Below are positions 43,150 to 52,717 of a stretch of DNA of 64,000 nt, piece by piece. Origin of the DNA: Allopusillimonas ginsengisoli (GTDB lineage Bacteria > Pseudomonadota > Gammaproteobacteria > Burkholderiales > Burkholderiaceae_B); NCBI GenBank assembly GCA_005239165.1, contig RAPG01000012.1:62001-126000 (forward strand), written 5' to 3'. The translations under genes were made by a program, and so were the position numbers. The number at the start of each line of letters is the position of its first letter. The first letter of the stretch is position 1. The notes below the pieces were generated by a model. The model did not search any database. It saw only the letters and a program-made list of their open reading frames with translations, and was not told the DNA's origin.

Positions 43150-45870
43150 ATGAAAAAAACCTTGTTACTTGTTGATGGTTCCAGTTACCTGTATAGGGCA
43201 TACCACGCCATGCCAGACTTGCGCAATGCGAAAGGCGAGCCCACTGGCGCCCTCTATGGTGTCATCTCTATGTTACGGAGACTGGTTCAGGATTACAAGG
43301 CAGACTACGCCGCCTGCATTTTCGATGCAAAAGGCAAAACATTTCGCGACGATATCTACCCACAGTACAAAGCAAACCGGCCATCCATGCCTGAAGAACT
43401 GGCGGCGCAGATCGAGCCCATACACAAGGCTGTCGTGGCCATGGGCTGGCCTGTTCTGGCTGTGCCCGGTGTCGAGGCTGATGACATCATAGGCACGCTG
43501 GCGCGCCGCGCTGCCGCTGAGGGCGTGCATACCATTATTTCCACGGGTGACAAAGATATCGCCCAACTGGTCAACGAGCATGTCGAGCTGGTCAACACCA
43601 TGAGCGGCGAGCGGCAGGATATCGACGGCGTAAAACTCAAGTTTGGGGTGTCGCCTTCGCAGATCGTAGACTATCTCATGCTGGTCGGTGATACCGTCGA
43701 CAATGTGCCCGGGGTGGACAAAGTGGGGCCCAAAACGGCTGCCAAATGGCTGGGACAGTTTGGCGACATCAATGCTCTGGTCGAGCAGGCCGACACCATC
43801 AAGGGTGTGGCAGGTCAGAATTTGCGTGCGGCCATTCCCAACTTTCCCATGACACGCGATTTGATCACCATTAAAACTGATTGTGACATTCCCGGCCTGG
43901 CCGATGGGCTTTCGGCTCTGGTGCCCACCGAGGTAGACCGACAACAGTTGATCCAGCTGTTTGAAGAATATGGTTTTCGCACGTGGCTGCGCGAACTTTC
44001 CGGCGATCCCGAACGGGTGCCCGAGCAAGATGCCCGCGTACCGGTAAAGACGCCTGAGGCACCTGCGCAATTGCGCTATGAAACAGTGCTTGATGCGCAG
44101 GCGCTTGAGCGCTGGGTAGAGCGTATAGGTGAAGGCAGGCTGGTGGCGCTCGATACCGAAACCACGTCCCTGGATCCCATGTGCGCAAGCCTTGTCGGCT
44201 TGTCGTTGTCGGTCGAACCGGGCGAAGCCTGCTACATACCCGTGGCTCATCGCGGCCCAGATCAGGTCACTCAGCTATCCAAGCAGATGGTGCTTGAACG
44301 TCTGCGGGCCTGGCTTGAAGACGAAAACGCCCCCAAGTTGCTGCACAATGCCAAGTACGATGCGCATGTGTTTCTCAATGAAAATATAAAGTTGGCAGGC
44401 ATAGTAGAAGACACCATGCTGCAGGCTTATGTGCTCGAATCGCACAGGCGCGTCAATATGCAGGAACTTGCAGAGCGGTGGCTAGGGCGTACCGGAACGC
44501 CCTATGAGGCATTGTGCGGCAAGGGTGCCAAGCAAATTTGTTTTGATGAGGTAGAGGTCGAAAAGGCGTCGTTTTATGCATGCGAAGATGCTGACTTCAC
44601 GATGCAGCTTCATCATGTCTTGCGCCCCCAGGTAGCGGCCGAACCAGGGCTTGAGTCTATTTACCTGCTCGAAATCAAAGCGTCGGCCGTGCTCACCACC
44701 ATCGAGCATAACGGTGTGCGTATCGACGCTGGCCTGCTGGCCGCGCAAAGCCAAGAGATTGGCAAGCAATTGCACGAGCTTGAGCAAAAAGCCTATGAGC
44801 TGGCAGGCCAGCCGTTTAACTTGAATTCGCCCAAGCAGCTTGGCGAGATTCTGTTCCAGCGCATGGAGCTGCCGGTTGTGCGCAAAACGGCAAGTGGCGC
44901 CCCCTCGACCGATGAAGATGTGCTCAGCAAGCTGGCACGTGACTACCCTTTGCCTGCATTGCTGCTTGAATACCGTGGGTTGGCCAAGCTTAAGTCCACC
45001 TACACCGACAAACTTCCGAAAATGATTAACCCGACGACGGGCAGAGTGCATACTCGATATGCTCAGGCGGCAGTCATTACCGGCCGGCTTGCGTCGTCAG
45101 ACCCCAATCTGCAAAATATTCCCGTACGCACGCCCGAAGGTCGGCGTGTGCGCGCGGCTTTTGTGGCACGTCCCGGTGGGAGCATTGTGTCGGCTGACTA
45201 TTCGCAGATTGAACTGCGTGTCATGGCACATGTTTCGGGCGACAAAAACCTCAGGCAGGCATTTGAACGCGGTGACGATATTCACCGCGCTACAGCATCC
45301 GAAGTATTCGGCGTTGCACAGCCAGAGGTCTCGTCGGAGCAGCGGCGCGCCGCCAAAGCCATTAACTTCGGCCTTATCTATGGCATGGGCGAGTTTGGGC
45401 TGGCAGCCAATCTGGGTATCACCCGTGACGCGGCCAGGGCATATATTGACCGGTATTTTGCACGCTATCCTGGGGTTGCGTCTTACATGGAGCAGACCAA
45501 AGCTAAGGCACACGATCAGGGGTATGTCGAAACCGTGTTCGGCCGGCGGCTGTGGCTGCCCGAAATGCGTGGTGCCAAGGGGCCGCGACAAAAAGCAGCA
45601 GAGCGCGCCGCCATCAATGCCCCCATGCAAGGCACGGCGGCTGATCTCATCAAAATGGCCATGGTCGCCGTGCAAGACTGGATAGCCGCCCAAAACCTCA
45701 AGGCCCTGCTTATTATGCAGGTGCATGACGAATTGGTGCTCGATGTCCCGGCTGACGAGGTTGATACCGTCACCGCGCAATTGCCCGGCCTTATGTGCAA
45801 TGTTGCCGAGCTCGCGGTGCCGCTGGTTGCCGAGGTGGGTGTTGGGCCCGACTGGGAACAGGCGCACTAA
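43150..45870 (+). CDS. polA: DNA polymerase I
   Basis: Pol I fills gaps and removes RNA primers. The 906-residue protein has the 5' nuclease domain (residues 1-290, starting KKTLLLVDGSSYLYRAYHA), the 3'-5' exonuclease domain with an intact first Asp-x-Glu site (VALDTETTSLDP, near residue 333), and the polymerase domain. Polymerase motifs are A (DYSQIELRVMAHVSGD), B (RRAAKAINFGLIYGMG) and C (QVHDELVLDVP). The open frame extends upstream to 43063, but the start at 43150 begins exactly at the conserved N-terminus. All three activities should be present. Confidence 0.96.
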   Translation: MKKTLLLVDGSSYLYRAYHAMPDLRNAKGEPTGALYGVISMLRRLVQDYKADYAACIFDAKGKTFRDDIYPQYKANRPSMPEELAAQIEPIHKAVVAMGWPVLAVPGVEADDIIGTLARRAAAEGVHTIISTGDKDIAQLVNEHVELVNTMSGERQDIDGVKLKFGVSPSQIVDYLMLVGDTVDNVPGVDKVGPKTAAKWLGQFGDINALVEQADTIKGVAGQNLRAAIPNFPMTRDLITIKTDCDIPGLADGLSALVPTEVDRQQLIQLFEEYGFRTWLRELSGDPERVPEQDARVPVKTPEAPAQLRYETVLDAQALERWVERIGEGRLVALDTETTSLDPMCASLVGLSLSVEPGEACYIPVAHRGPDQVTQLSKQMVLERLRAWLEDENAPKLLHNAKYDAHVFLNENIKLAGIVEDTMLQAYVLESHRRVNMQELAERWLGRTGTPYEALCGKGAKQICFDEVEVEKASFYACEDADFTMQLHHVLRPQVAAEPGLESIYLLEIKASAVLTTIEHNGVRIDAGLLAAQSQEIGKQLHELEQKAYELAGQPFNLNSPKQLGEILFQRMELPVVRKTASGAPSTDEDVLSKLARDYPLPALLLEYRGLAKLKSTYTDKLPKMINPTTGRVHTRYAQAAVITGRLASSDPNLQNIPVRTPEGRRVRAAFVARPGGSIVSADYSQIELRVMAHVSGDKNLRQAFERGDDIHRATASEVFGVAQPEVSSEQRRAAKAINFGLIYGMGEFGLAANLGITRDAARAYIDRYFARYPGVASYMEQTKAKAHDQGYVETVFGRRLWLPEMRGAKGPRQKAAERAAINAPMQGTAADLIKMAMVAVQDWIAAQNLKALLIMQVHDELVLDVPADEVDTVTAQLPGLMCNVAELAVPLVAEVGVGPDWEQAH

Positions 45871-45908
45871 GCGGAGCCGGCCATGTGTCTATTTTTACTG
45901 GAACTGAA

Positions 45909-46700
45909 ATGACCTCTACTTCGATTACCGGTGGTGCCGACACCACTGTGCAAACCAATGCCGACGGTTTGCGCCATGGCATGGTCGACATAGCCTGCGA
46001 CAATGGCCCCATCCAGGGGTATTACGCCGTACCTGAAGGACAAACCAACCCGCCGCTGGTGCTCGTCATACAAGAGATCTTCGGTGTGCATGAGCACATC
46101 CAGGATATTTGCCGTCGTCTGGCCCATGAGGGGTATATGGCAGTGGCGCCCGAACTGTATCAACGCCAGGGCGATGCCAGCAAGTATGCCAATATTCAGG
46201 CACTTATTCGTGAAGTCGTGGCCAAAGTTCCTGATGAGCAGGTGCTTGCTGACCTGGATTCTACTGTCCGGTGGGCTGAAAGCCATGGTGCCGACGTGGA
46301 CCGGCTGGTAGCAACGGGTTTTTGTTGGGGCGGCCGTCTGGTCTGGCTGTATGCAGCGCATAACCCCACCTGCAATGCGGCCGTGGCCTGGTATGGCCGG
46401 CTTGGCCGGGGCCACGGTCCTTTACAGGTACGTCACCCCATTGATGTAGCGACGACGCTGCATGCCCCGGTACTGGGTTTATATGGTGGTAAAGATGACG
46501 GCATTCCGCTTGATGAGGTGAAGAACATGGAGCTGGCACTTGAGCAGGGCGGGCCCGCTTCACAGATGTCGCAGATAGTGGTCTACCCCGAAGCCAGCCA
46601 TGCCTTTTTTGCAGATTACCGGCCAAGTTATCGGGCTGACGATGCACATGATGCCTGGGCAAAAATGCTGGCCTGGTTTGAACGATATATGGTTGAGTAA
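45909..46700 (+). CDS. Dienelactone hydrolase family protein
   Basis: An alpha/beta-hydrolase of the dienelactone hydrolase family (carboxymethylenebutenolidase-like). The nucleophile is Cys in GFCWGGRLVWLYAA, the acid lies in YGGKDDGIP, and the catalytic His is in EASHAFFADYRPSY. VIQEIFGVHEHIQDICRRLA near residue 55 is another family mark. The ATG at 45909 gives 263 residues; the frame is open upstream to 45795, overlapping polA, but that extension is Cys/Gly-rich and unconserved. Substrate unknown. No aromatic degradation genes are adjacent. Confidence 0.88.
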   Translation: MTSTSITGGADTTVQTNADGLRHGMVDIACDNGPIQGYYAVPEGQTNPPLVLVIQEIFGVHEHIQDICRRLAHEGYMAVAPELYQRQGDASKYANIQALIREVVAKVPDEQVLADLDSTVRWAESHGADVDRLVATGFCWGGRLVWLYAAHNPTCNAAVAWYGRLGRGHGPLQVRHPIDVATTLHAPVLGLYGGKDDGIPLDEVKNMELALEQGGPASQMSQIVVYPEASHAFFADYRPSYRADDAHDAWAKMLAWFERYMVE

Positions 46701-46852
46701 CACTTAAGCCCAGACCCGGGTTTACCTGGCGCAGAGCCTGGCATGTCGGCTGCCTGTTTAATTGGCTGGCCATTGCAACATGGCAAATAGCTGCGGCGTT
46801 CTAGGCTTTTGCGTGCAGCGCCGCCATACGCTATGGGGCGTGGCGCGCAAAC

Positions 46853-48526
46853 TCAATCGTTTGATGCCGCCTCTTCGATCTCACGCAACCTGTTGGGCAG
46901 CAGTTCGTCATGCTTGGCCAAAATAGGGTAGGCCGTGGCGTCGACCAGGCATGAGTTAATGGCTTTCACGTCGCGCAAGACATCAAGATAAAACGAGCCG
47001 ATTTCGGCCTGATCTAGTTTTCCAGCCTTGATGTCTTGCAAATGTTGCTCGGCGGCGCTCGCCTCAAGTTCGCGAAAATAGTCTTTTTCGTAAGCCAGAA
47101 AACGCGCACTCTTTATATCTTCTGCAACGAATAATGCCGCAGCCTGGCGCTGGTTACGGATCAGTCTGTCCAGCGTTTCGGTAAGCTGCTCGATCTGCGC
47201 GGGCGACAGCATCCAGCCTTTTTTTCTTAAGGTGGACGTGTGCCCCAGCAAGCCGTTTGTGGTGATGTTGGCGGCGTGCGCCATACTGGTTGAAAACGCC
47301 AGGATTTCGCCGAGCCTGCGATGGTCGTCGGTGTTCATGGACTCTTGGTCTAGCGTCGCCAGATACGTGGTGATATGTCTGTCAAGAATATTGACGGCAT
47401 TGTTTACATATCGGGCATGGGCGATACGGTGACGATTATCGCGTCGAAAGTCGGCGCGGGCCATGGCCAGCAGGCTTTGCAATAAGTCAGCGACACGCAG
47501 GGCCTCGCGTGAGGCATTACCCAACGCAATACCGGGCACTTCATGTGCAGATTCATCAAGGTATTCGGGCCGCGACGGGTCGTTGGGGTCGGTGCGTTTT
47601 GGAAACATGCGGCGCAGCAGCTTGGCATAAGAGGGCAGCAGCGGCAGAAACACCAGCGAGACAACTATATTGAAAAGGGTATGGAAGTTTGCCACGGCAC
47701 GAGCCGGGCTGTCGGTAATGAGATCCATAGCTAGCGGCAGCCACGGCAACAGCAGCAGTGCCAGCAGACAGCCCGCTATGCGGGTGCCAAGATTACCCAT
47801 TGGCAGTCGCTTAGATGCGGGGTCATCGCCGCCGGTTTCGAGTATGGGATTGATGGCCGTGCCAAGGTTGGCGCCGAGCACGAGTGCAATGGCCAGTGGG
47901 GGCTCAACCATGCCATGGCCTGCCAATGACATGATCATGACGACGACAGCAACGCTTGAGTGCGAGGCCCAGGCGAGGATAGCCGACAGCAGCAGGGCAA
48001 GTATGGGCTGATCGGCCAGTGAGTGGAGCAGTGTGCCCAGCATCTGCGAGTCTTGCAGCGGCGAAAACATCAATACGAGTTCATGCAGCGCAAGCAGGAG
48101 CAGACCCAGACCGATAAACACCCGGCCCAGGTCACGGCGCCGGCTGGGCTGATTGCGCCGGAACAGCCAGACACCAATCAGAATAAGTACGGGGGCAATC
48201 TCGGTAAAGTTGAACGAAAGCAGCTGTACGATAAGTGTCGTGCCCACGTTGGCGCCCAGCATGGCTGCCAGGCCAGGCGTGAGCGCCAGAAGGCCGCCAG
48301 CCGCGAAACTGCTGATCATCAGGCCGGTTGCCGTACTGCTCTGGATGGCAGCGGTGATGGCCATGCCTGTAAAAAATGAGCGTGTGCGTGTGCTTAGCGC
48401 ACGGCCCATCCAGACGCGCAGCGCAGACCCGAAGGCCCTTTGCACGCCACTCTGGACCATGTGCACGCCCCACAGCAGTAGCGCGATGAAGCCACCAAAA
48501 TTAAGAAGGGCGAAGAGTTCTTTCAT
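46853..48526 (-). CDS. Na+/phosphate cotransporter family protein with PhoU-like domain
   Basis: A 557-residue NptA/YjbB-type transporter. The first about 310 residues hold the duplicated Na/Pi-cotransporter helices with the internal QSSTATG (residues near 67) and SHSSVAVV (near 195) motifs; the QSS motif is the conserved substrate site. The remainder is a cytoplasmic helical domain resembling PhoU. The ATG at 48526 (MKELFALLNFGGFIALLLWG) is chosen over 48544. No pho genes are near, so phosphate specificity is inferred from the family. Confidence 0.9.
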   Translation of the reverse strand: MKELFALLNFGGFIALLLWGVHMVQSGVQRAFGSALRVWMGRALSTRTRSFFTGMAITAAIQSSTATGLMISSFAAGGLLALTPGLAAMLGANVGTTLIVQLLSFNFTEIAPVLILIGVWLFRRNQPSRRRDLGRVFIGLGLLLLALHELVLMFSPLQDSQMLGTLLHSLADQPILALLLSAILAWASHSSVAVVVMIMSLAGHGMVEPPLAIALVLGANLGTAINPILETGGDDPASKRLPMGNLGTRIAGCLLALLLLPWLPLAMDLITDSPARAVANFHTLFNIVVSLVFLPLLPSYAKLLRRMFPKRTDPNDPSRPEYLDESAHEVPGIALGNASREALRVADLLQSLLAMARADFRRDNRHRIAHARYVNNAVNILDRHITTYLATLDQESMNTDDHRRLGEILAFSTSMAHAANITTNGLLGHTSTLRKKGWMLSPAQIEQLTETLDRLIRNQRQAAALFVAEDIKSARFLAYEKDYFRELEASAAEQHLQDIKAGKLDQAEIGSFYLDVLRDVKAINSCLVDATAYPILAKHDELLPNRLREIEEAASND

Positions 48527-48559
48527 TGCAAGATGATAAACCACGCCTTACATGTAGCG

Positions 48560-49441
48560 TTAGACGCTTTGCGCTACCTGTAGCGCATGGATGCGGGCGG
48601 GTATGGGAGGGTGGGTGTTAAACAGTGCGGCAATCGCTGACCCGCCAGAAATGCCTGAGGCTTCGAAAGACTTGGGCAGGTCGCCTGACTGCAGGCCACC
48701 CAACCGTGCCAGGGCGTGGATCATGGGTTCGCGCGACCCCAGAAGACGCGCCGCACCTGCATCGGCCCGATACTCACGCTGTCGCGAGAACCACGCGACA
48801 ATAATGGACGCAAGAACACCGAAGAGCAGTTCGCACGCAATGACAGTGATGTAATAGCCCATGCCAACACCACGCTCTGTTTTGAAAATGGTCCGGTCGA
48901 CAAAGTAGCCGACGACCCGGGCAAAGAACACGACAAATGTGTTGACCACGCCCTGGATGAGCGTGAGTGTAATCATGTCGCCATTGGCAACGTGTGCAAC
49001 CTCATGACCCAGGACGGCAGAGACCTCTGCCTCGGTCATGCTTTCGAGCAGACCGGTGGATACAGCGACCAGCGCATTGTTGCGGTTGGCACCGGTGGCG
49101 AAGGCGTTGGGTGCGCCTTCATAGATGGCGACTTCGGGGTGACCAATGCCTGCGCGGTCGGCGAGTTGGTGTACGGTGTCGACCAGCCATGCCTCGCGGG
49201 CGTTGGATGGGTGTTGTGGATCGATGACGCGCGCGCCCGTAGATCGCTTGGCCATCCACTTGCTGATCAGCAAAGAGATGATGGAGCCTGTAAAGCCCAA
49301 TATGGCTGAAAAAACCAGTAACTGGTTGAGGTCGAGCCCGTTGGCTGTGAGGAAGCGGCCAACGCCCAGAATGTTCATGGATGCGCTGAGCACCACCAGG
49401 ACGGCAATGTTGGTTAGCAAGAACAGTGCAATGCGTTTCAT
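48560..49441 (-). CDS. htpX: Membrane zinc metalloprotease HtpX
   Basis: HtpX is an inner-membrane zinc protease for quality control of membrane proteins. The 293-residue protein has two N-terminal helices (KRIALFLLTNIAVLVVLSAS and another near 40), the zinc motif HEVAH in VLGHEVAHVANGD near residue 140, two further hydrophobic segments, and the third zinc ligand region FSRQREYRADAGAARLLG. FNTHPPIPARIHAL is at the end. Length and motifs match E. coli HtpX. Confidence 0.95.
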   Translation of the reverse strand: MKRIALFLLTNIAVLVVLSASMNILGVGRFLTANGLDLNQLLVFSAILGFTGSIISLLISKWMAKRSTGARVIDPQHPSNAREAWLVDTVHQLADRAGIGHPEVAIYEGAPNAFATGANRNNALVAVSTGLLESMTEAEVSAVLGHEVAHVANGDMITLTLIQGVVNTFVVFFARVVGYFVDRTIFKTERGVGMGYYITVIACELLFGVLASIIVAWFSRQREYRADAGAARLLGSREPMIHALARLGGLQSGDLPKSFEASGISGGSAIAALFNTHPPIPARIHALQVAQSV

Positions 49442-49621
49442 AAGGGTCAGATTCTAAAATAAGAGCTTGTACTTGGAGTGTTGAGATGGTTGCAGGCATG
49501 ACAGGCACGCCTTGTTGCTATACGGAGGCGAGCGCGCAATTTTAAAGCAATGCGGCTGGTTGAGAGCGTCTAAAAGAGTATAGTAACGGCTTCATTCTGA
49601 TTTCCGATCTGGTTGGTCGCC

Positions 49622-50842
49622 ATGCAGTCGTTGTGGATGTTACTGGCAAGTGCCATGTTTGCGGGCATGGGGGCCTGTGTAAAAGTTGCCGCTGATTACG
49701 GCGCTTCGCTGCCGCACGTCATTCTGTTTCGCGGAATACCCTCTGTTCTGCTAATTCTGTTCTGGACAACCTCAACCCGTCGCAGCCTTGTGCCCTCAAG
49801 CTGGAAGCTGCACCTCTGGCGTAATGTGGCAGGTATCTCGTCGATGTGGATGGGGTTTTTTGCCATCTCCCATCTTCCTCTGTCTACTGCCATCAGTCTG
49901 AACTACACGGCGCCACTGTTTATCGCAGGCTGGATGCTGGTGTGGGGCGGTTCGCAGCGTGACCCGGTGCGCATTCTCGCCGTTACGCTGGGCTTTGTGG
50001 GGGTGCTCGCCGTGCTGCGGCCAAGCCTGGAGCGGGACAACTTCCTGGCTGCGCTGAGCGGTCTGGGCGCGGGCGCGCTCGGTGCCGTGGCCATGATGCA
50101 GATTCGTCAACTGGGTCGCGTTGGCGAACCTATATGGCGTACTGTTTTCATTTTTTCATGTTGTGTCTGCATTACGGGTGCTTCGGGTGTGGCCATCGAA
50201 GGCTGGCAACCCATGAGCCTGTATGGCTGGCTGGCTCTTGTTGGGGTTGGTGTGCTGGGGCTGGTAGGGCAGTTGGCCATGACGCGTGCATTTGGCCTGG
50301 GTTCGGCCCTGCTCACAGCAGCACTGCAGTACACCACCATTATTTTTGCCGCGATGCTGGGCATTGTTTTCTGGGGTACCTACCCAGATATTATTGCATG
50401 GGCTGGCATGGCTTTAATCATTGCCTCGGGCTTGATGTCAATCTGGCGCACTTACAGTGAAGACCGCGTCATACGCGGCGAAACAATTACCCAAAGTGGC
50501 GCGAAGACATCACGCCGACTGAGGTGGCGCCAGAAAACCTCCCAAAAGCAGAAGCCTCTTGAGCAGCCCGCGACCAATTCGCTGCACCAGCAAGAGGATG
50601 CGCCCCACGCGCGTCCAGCGCCACAGCAAGAACGTGCCGGCCATGAAGAGGCGCAGTCTGCCGTCGGGGGATCAGCCCAGGCCTTGGCCGGACGGGGCAG
50701 TGAGCATCAGTCGAATCATGCCGGTGCCGAACGTGCCGGGGCAGGCCTTCCGGGCTACGACACAACGTCAGCCGGCCTGGCCGGAAATGGGTCTGAAAAC
50801 CGTGTCGCAGAGCAGCCCGCAGGTGCTGCTACAACCAGATAG
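49622..50842 (+). CDS. EamA/DMT-family permease with hydrophilic C-terminal tail
   Basis: An inner-membrane drug/metabolite transporter of the EamA family with about ten helices in two repeats (residues 1-285). ISHLPLSTAISLNYTAPLFI is typical of the RarD/EamA S-adenosylmethionine or amino-acid exporter-like group. After the last helix a roughly 115-residue Gln/Ala/Glu/Arg-rich tail follows, which is unusual; most relatives end near residue 300. The ATG at 49622 is used; TTG 49613 is in frame. Substrate unknown. Confidence 0.85.
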   Translation: MQSLWMLLASAMFAGMGACVKVAADYGASLPHVILFRGIPSVLLILFWTTSTRRSLVPSSWKLHLWRNVAGISSMWMGFFAISHLPLSTAISLNYTAPLFIAGWMLVWGGSQRDPVRILAVTLGFVGVLAVLRPSLERDNFLAALSGLGAGALGAVAMMQIRQLGRVGEPIWRTVFIFSCCVCITGASGVAIEGWQPMSLYGWLALVGVGVLGLVGQLAMTRAFGLGSALLTAALQYTTIIFAAMLGIVFWGTYPDIIAWAGMALIIASGLMSIWRTYSEDRVIRGETITQSGAKTSRRLRWRQKTSQKQKPLEQPATNSLHQQEDAPHARPAPQQERAGHEEAQSAVGGSAQALAGRGSEHQSNHAGAERAGAGLPGYDTTSAGLAGNGSENRVAEQPAGAATTR

Positions 50843-50877
50843 CACACTGACCAAGCGGCCGCTCGCACCGCATCAGG

Positions 50878-51009
50878 CTCTGGCCGTAGTCAACCACAAC
50901 CGTGGCGGGCACCGACCGAAGCTCTGGCCGTAGTCAACCACAACCATGGCCGGAACCGACCGAAACTCTGGCCGAAATCAACCGCAACCTTGGCCGGTCT
51001 CAGCCGCAA
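50878..51009. repeat. Three tandem 44-bp repeats
   Basis: Units at 50878-50921, 50922-50965 and 50966-51009 are exactly 44 bases each, starting CTCTGGCCG. The first two differ at few positions and the third is more diverged; a further partial CAACCGCAA appears after it. They fill the gap between the DMT permease and the convergent Rieske gene. There are no spacers, so this is a minisatellite and not a CRISPR. Confidence 0.85.
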
Positions 51010-51032
51010 CGTGGTTTGGTATCAACCGCAAT

Positions 51033-52184
51033 TCAGACAGCCGCGTCGCCCATCAACAGGCGGTACCATTCATGAAAATGCTGCATGCCGTCTTCCATGG
51101 GTGATTGATACGGGCCGGCTTCGCTTACGCCGCGCTGCATCAGTGCCCGGCGTCCAGCGTCCATGCGTTCGGCGATCTCGTCATCTTCGATGGCGGTTTC
51201 CATATAGGCCGCCCGGTGCGCTTCGACAAAGTCGCGTTCGAAAGCGGCAATGTCTTCCGGGTAATAAAATTCGACGACGTTGACGGTTTCCTGGGGGCTG
51301 ACGGGGTGCAGCGTGGAAAGCACCACGACATGGGGGTAAATCTCGATCATGTGCGTAGGAAAATAAGTTACCCAAACCGCGCCGAAGTCAGGGGCATCGC
51401 CCTTGCGGTAATCCATGAGCCGCGTGTGCCAGTTGTGATAGGCGTCTGTACCTGCCTGGCCCAGAGCGTTGTGCACCCCAACACGTTGCAGGCTGTACCA
51501 GTCGGCGAACTCCCACTCGAGATCGTCGCAGGTAACAAAATTGCCCAGGCCCGGATGAAAAGGCCCTACATGATAGTCTTCAAGATAGACCTCAATAAAT
51601 GTTTTCCAGTTGTACTGGCAGTGATGCAGCTCGACGTGGTCGAGCACATACTCAGAAAAGTCGAATTCAGGCCGCCCGAACAGCGCCGCCATGTCATGAC
51701 CGGGGTCGCGCGGGCCTTCAAACAGCAGTCCGTGGCAATTGCGCAGTGTAAACCGCTGCAGGTTCATGCAGGGGGTTTCAGGAAAGTGTGGTGCGCCGAG
51801 CAGTTGGCCTTCGTTGTTGTACGTCCAGCGATGGATGGGGCAAACGATGTTGCCGCCTGTGGCGCTCAGGTTACCGCTTGAGTGCCGTACGCCCGTTATG
51901 TCGCCCGCCTGCCCCCCGAGCATGATGGCCTGTCGGTGGCGGCATACGTTCGACATAAGCGAGACGCCCTGTGCGTTGCGCACCAATACACGGCCGGACT
52001 TTTCCTGGGGTAGAGTGCGCCAGTCACCCACTTCAGGGACAAATTTTTCATGCCCTACGTATAATGCTGAATGATTGAAAATGCGTTCTTGCTCAAGGGC
52101 GAAAACGTCTTCATCGAAATAGCTCTGAACTGATAACTGGGTTTGCGCCAATGCGAAGTGCGCATTTCGACCCATGTCGGTCAT
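51033..52184 (-). CDS. Rieske [2Fe-2S] aromatic-ring-hydroxylating oxygenase, alpha-type subunit
   Basis: A 383-residue ring-hydroxylating oxygenase-like protein. The Rieske cluster ligands are in CRHRQA (near residue 80) and CPIHRW (near residue 116). The mononuclear iron ligands are in EDYHVGPFHPGL (two His) near residue 200, with an expected distal Asp. The ATG at 52184 follows GGCGGGGG, a good ribosome-binding site; the frame is open to 52277. No reductase or beta-subunit gene is adjacent, so its partner must be elsewhere. Substrate unknown; it could act on aromatic acids, quaternary amines or other compounds. Confidence 0.88.
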   Translation of the reverse strand: MTDMGRNAHFALAQTQLSVQSYFDEDVFALEQERIFNHSALYVGHEKFVPEVGDWRTLPQEKSGRVLVRNAQGVSLMSNVCRHRQAIMLGGQAGDITGVRHSSGNLSATGGNIVCPIHRWTYNNEGQLLGAPHFPETPCMNLQRFTLRNCHGLLFEGPRDPGHDMAALFGRPEFDFSEYVLDHVELHHCQYNWKTFIEVYLEDYHVGPFHPGLGNFVTCDDLEWEFADWYSLQRVGVHNALGQAGTDAYHNWHTRLMDYRKGDAPDFGAVWVTYFPTHMIEIYPHVVVLSTLHPVSPQETVNVVEFYYPEDIAAFERDFVEAHRAAYMETAIEDDEIAERMDAGRRALMQRGVSEAGPYQSPMEDGMQHFHEWYRLLMGDAAV

Positions 52185-52439
52185 GGTTACCCCCGCCGTA
52201 AAGATGCCAGGAAGAACGAAAACCTTCGGCGCAAATGTTCGAGACAGATTGGCCGTTGAAAATTTACATTGACCCACAAGTGTATCGTAATTTTTTCACG
52301 CGCCAGAGCACGAGCCAGGCCTTGTGCCAGCCCCGGCTGGCACGACGTTGCGACGGGCTGCGCCGCATCTCGTACAATTCGGTCAGCACTTTTAAAAGCG
52401 CAGCGCTTGGTCGCACGCTTATTTTTCCGGATTCTATCC

Positions 52440-52715
52440 ATGAATGACACCACACCGGCACCCCTTGAGGGGGCAGAAGACACTCAGGCGGCACTGCCGC
52501 AAGATTTCGAAACGGCGCTCGCCCAGCTTGAGGCGCTTGTCGCCCAGATGGAAAATGGCAGCCTGCCTCTTGACCAGTCTCTTGCCGCCTATGAAAAAGG
52601 TGTCGAGCTGACTCGCATCTGCCAGCGTCGGCTTGATCAGGCCGAGCAGCAGGTTAAAGTTCTCCAAGAAAACCTCCTCCAGCCCTTTGCGGGTGCAGCG
52701 GGCGACGAAGGCTAG
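52440..52715 (+). CDS. xseB: Exodeoxyribonuclease VII small subunit
   Basis: XseB is the small subunit of exonuclease VII, which degrades single-stranded DNA. The 91-residue protein has the conserved helical core FETALAQLEALVAQMENGSL and SLAAYEKGVELTRICQRRLDQAE. The frame is open far upstream, but the ATG at 52440 gives the normal length. ispA starts 3 bases after its stop, in the standard xseB-ispA-dxs order. Confidence 0.94.
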   Translation: MNDTTPAPLEGAEDTQAALPQDFETALAQLEALVAQMENGSLPLDQSLAAYEKGVELTRICQRRLDQAEQQVKVLQENLLQPFAGAAGDEG

Positions 52716-52717
52716 GC

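Noticed and set aside
43273..44250. A 325-residue minus-strand open frame
   Set aside because: It is antisense to polA, which has intact motifs throughout this stretch.
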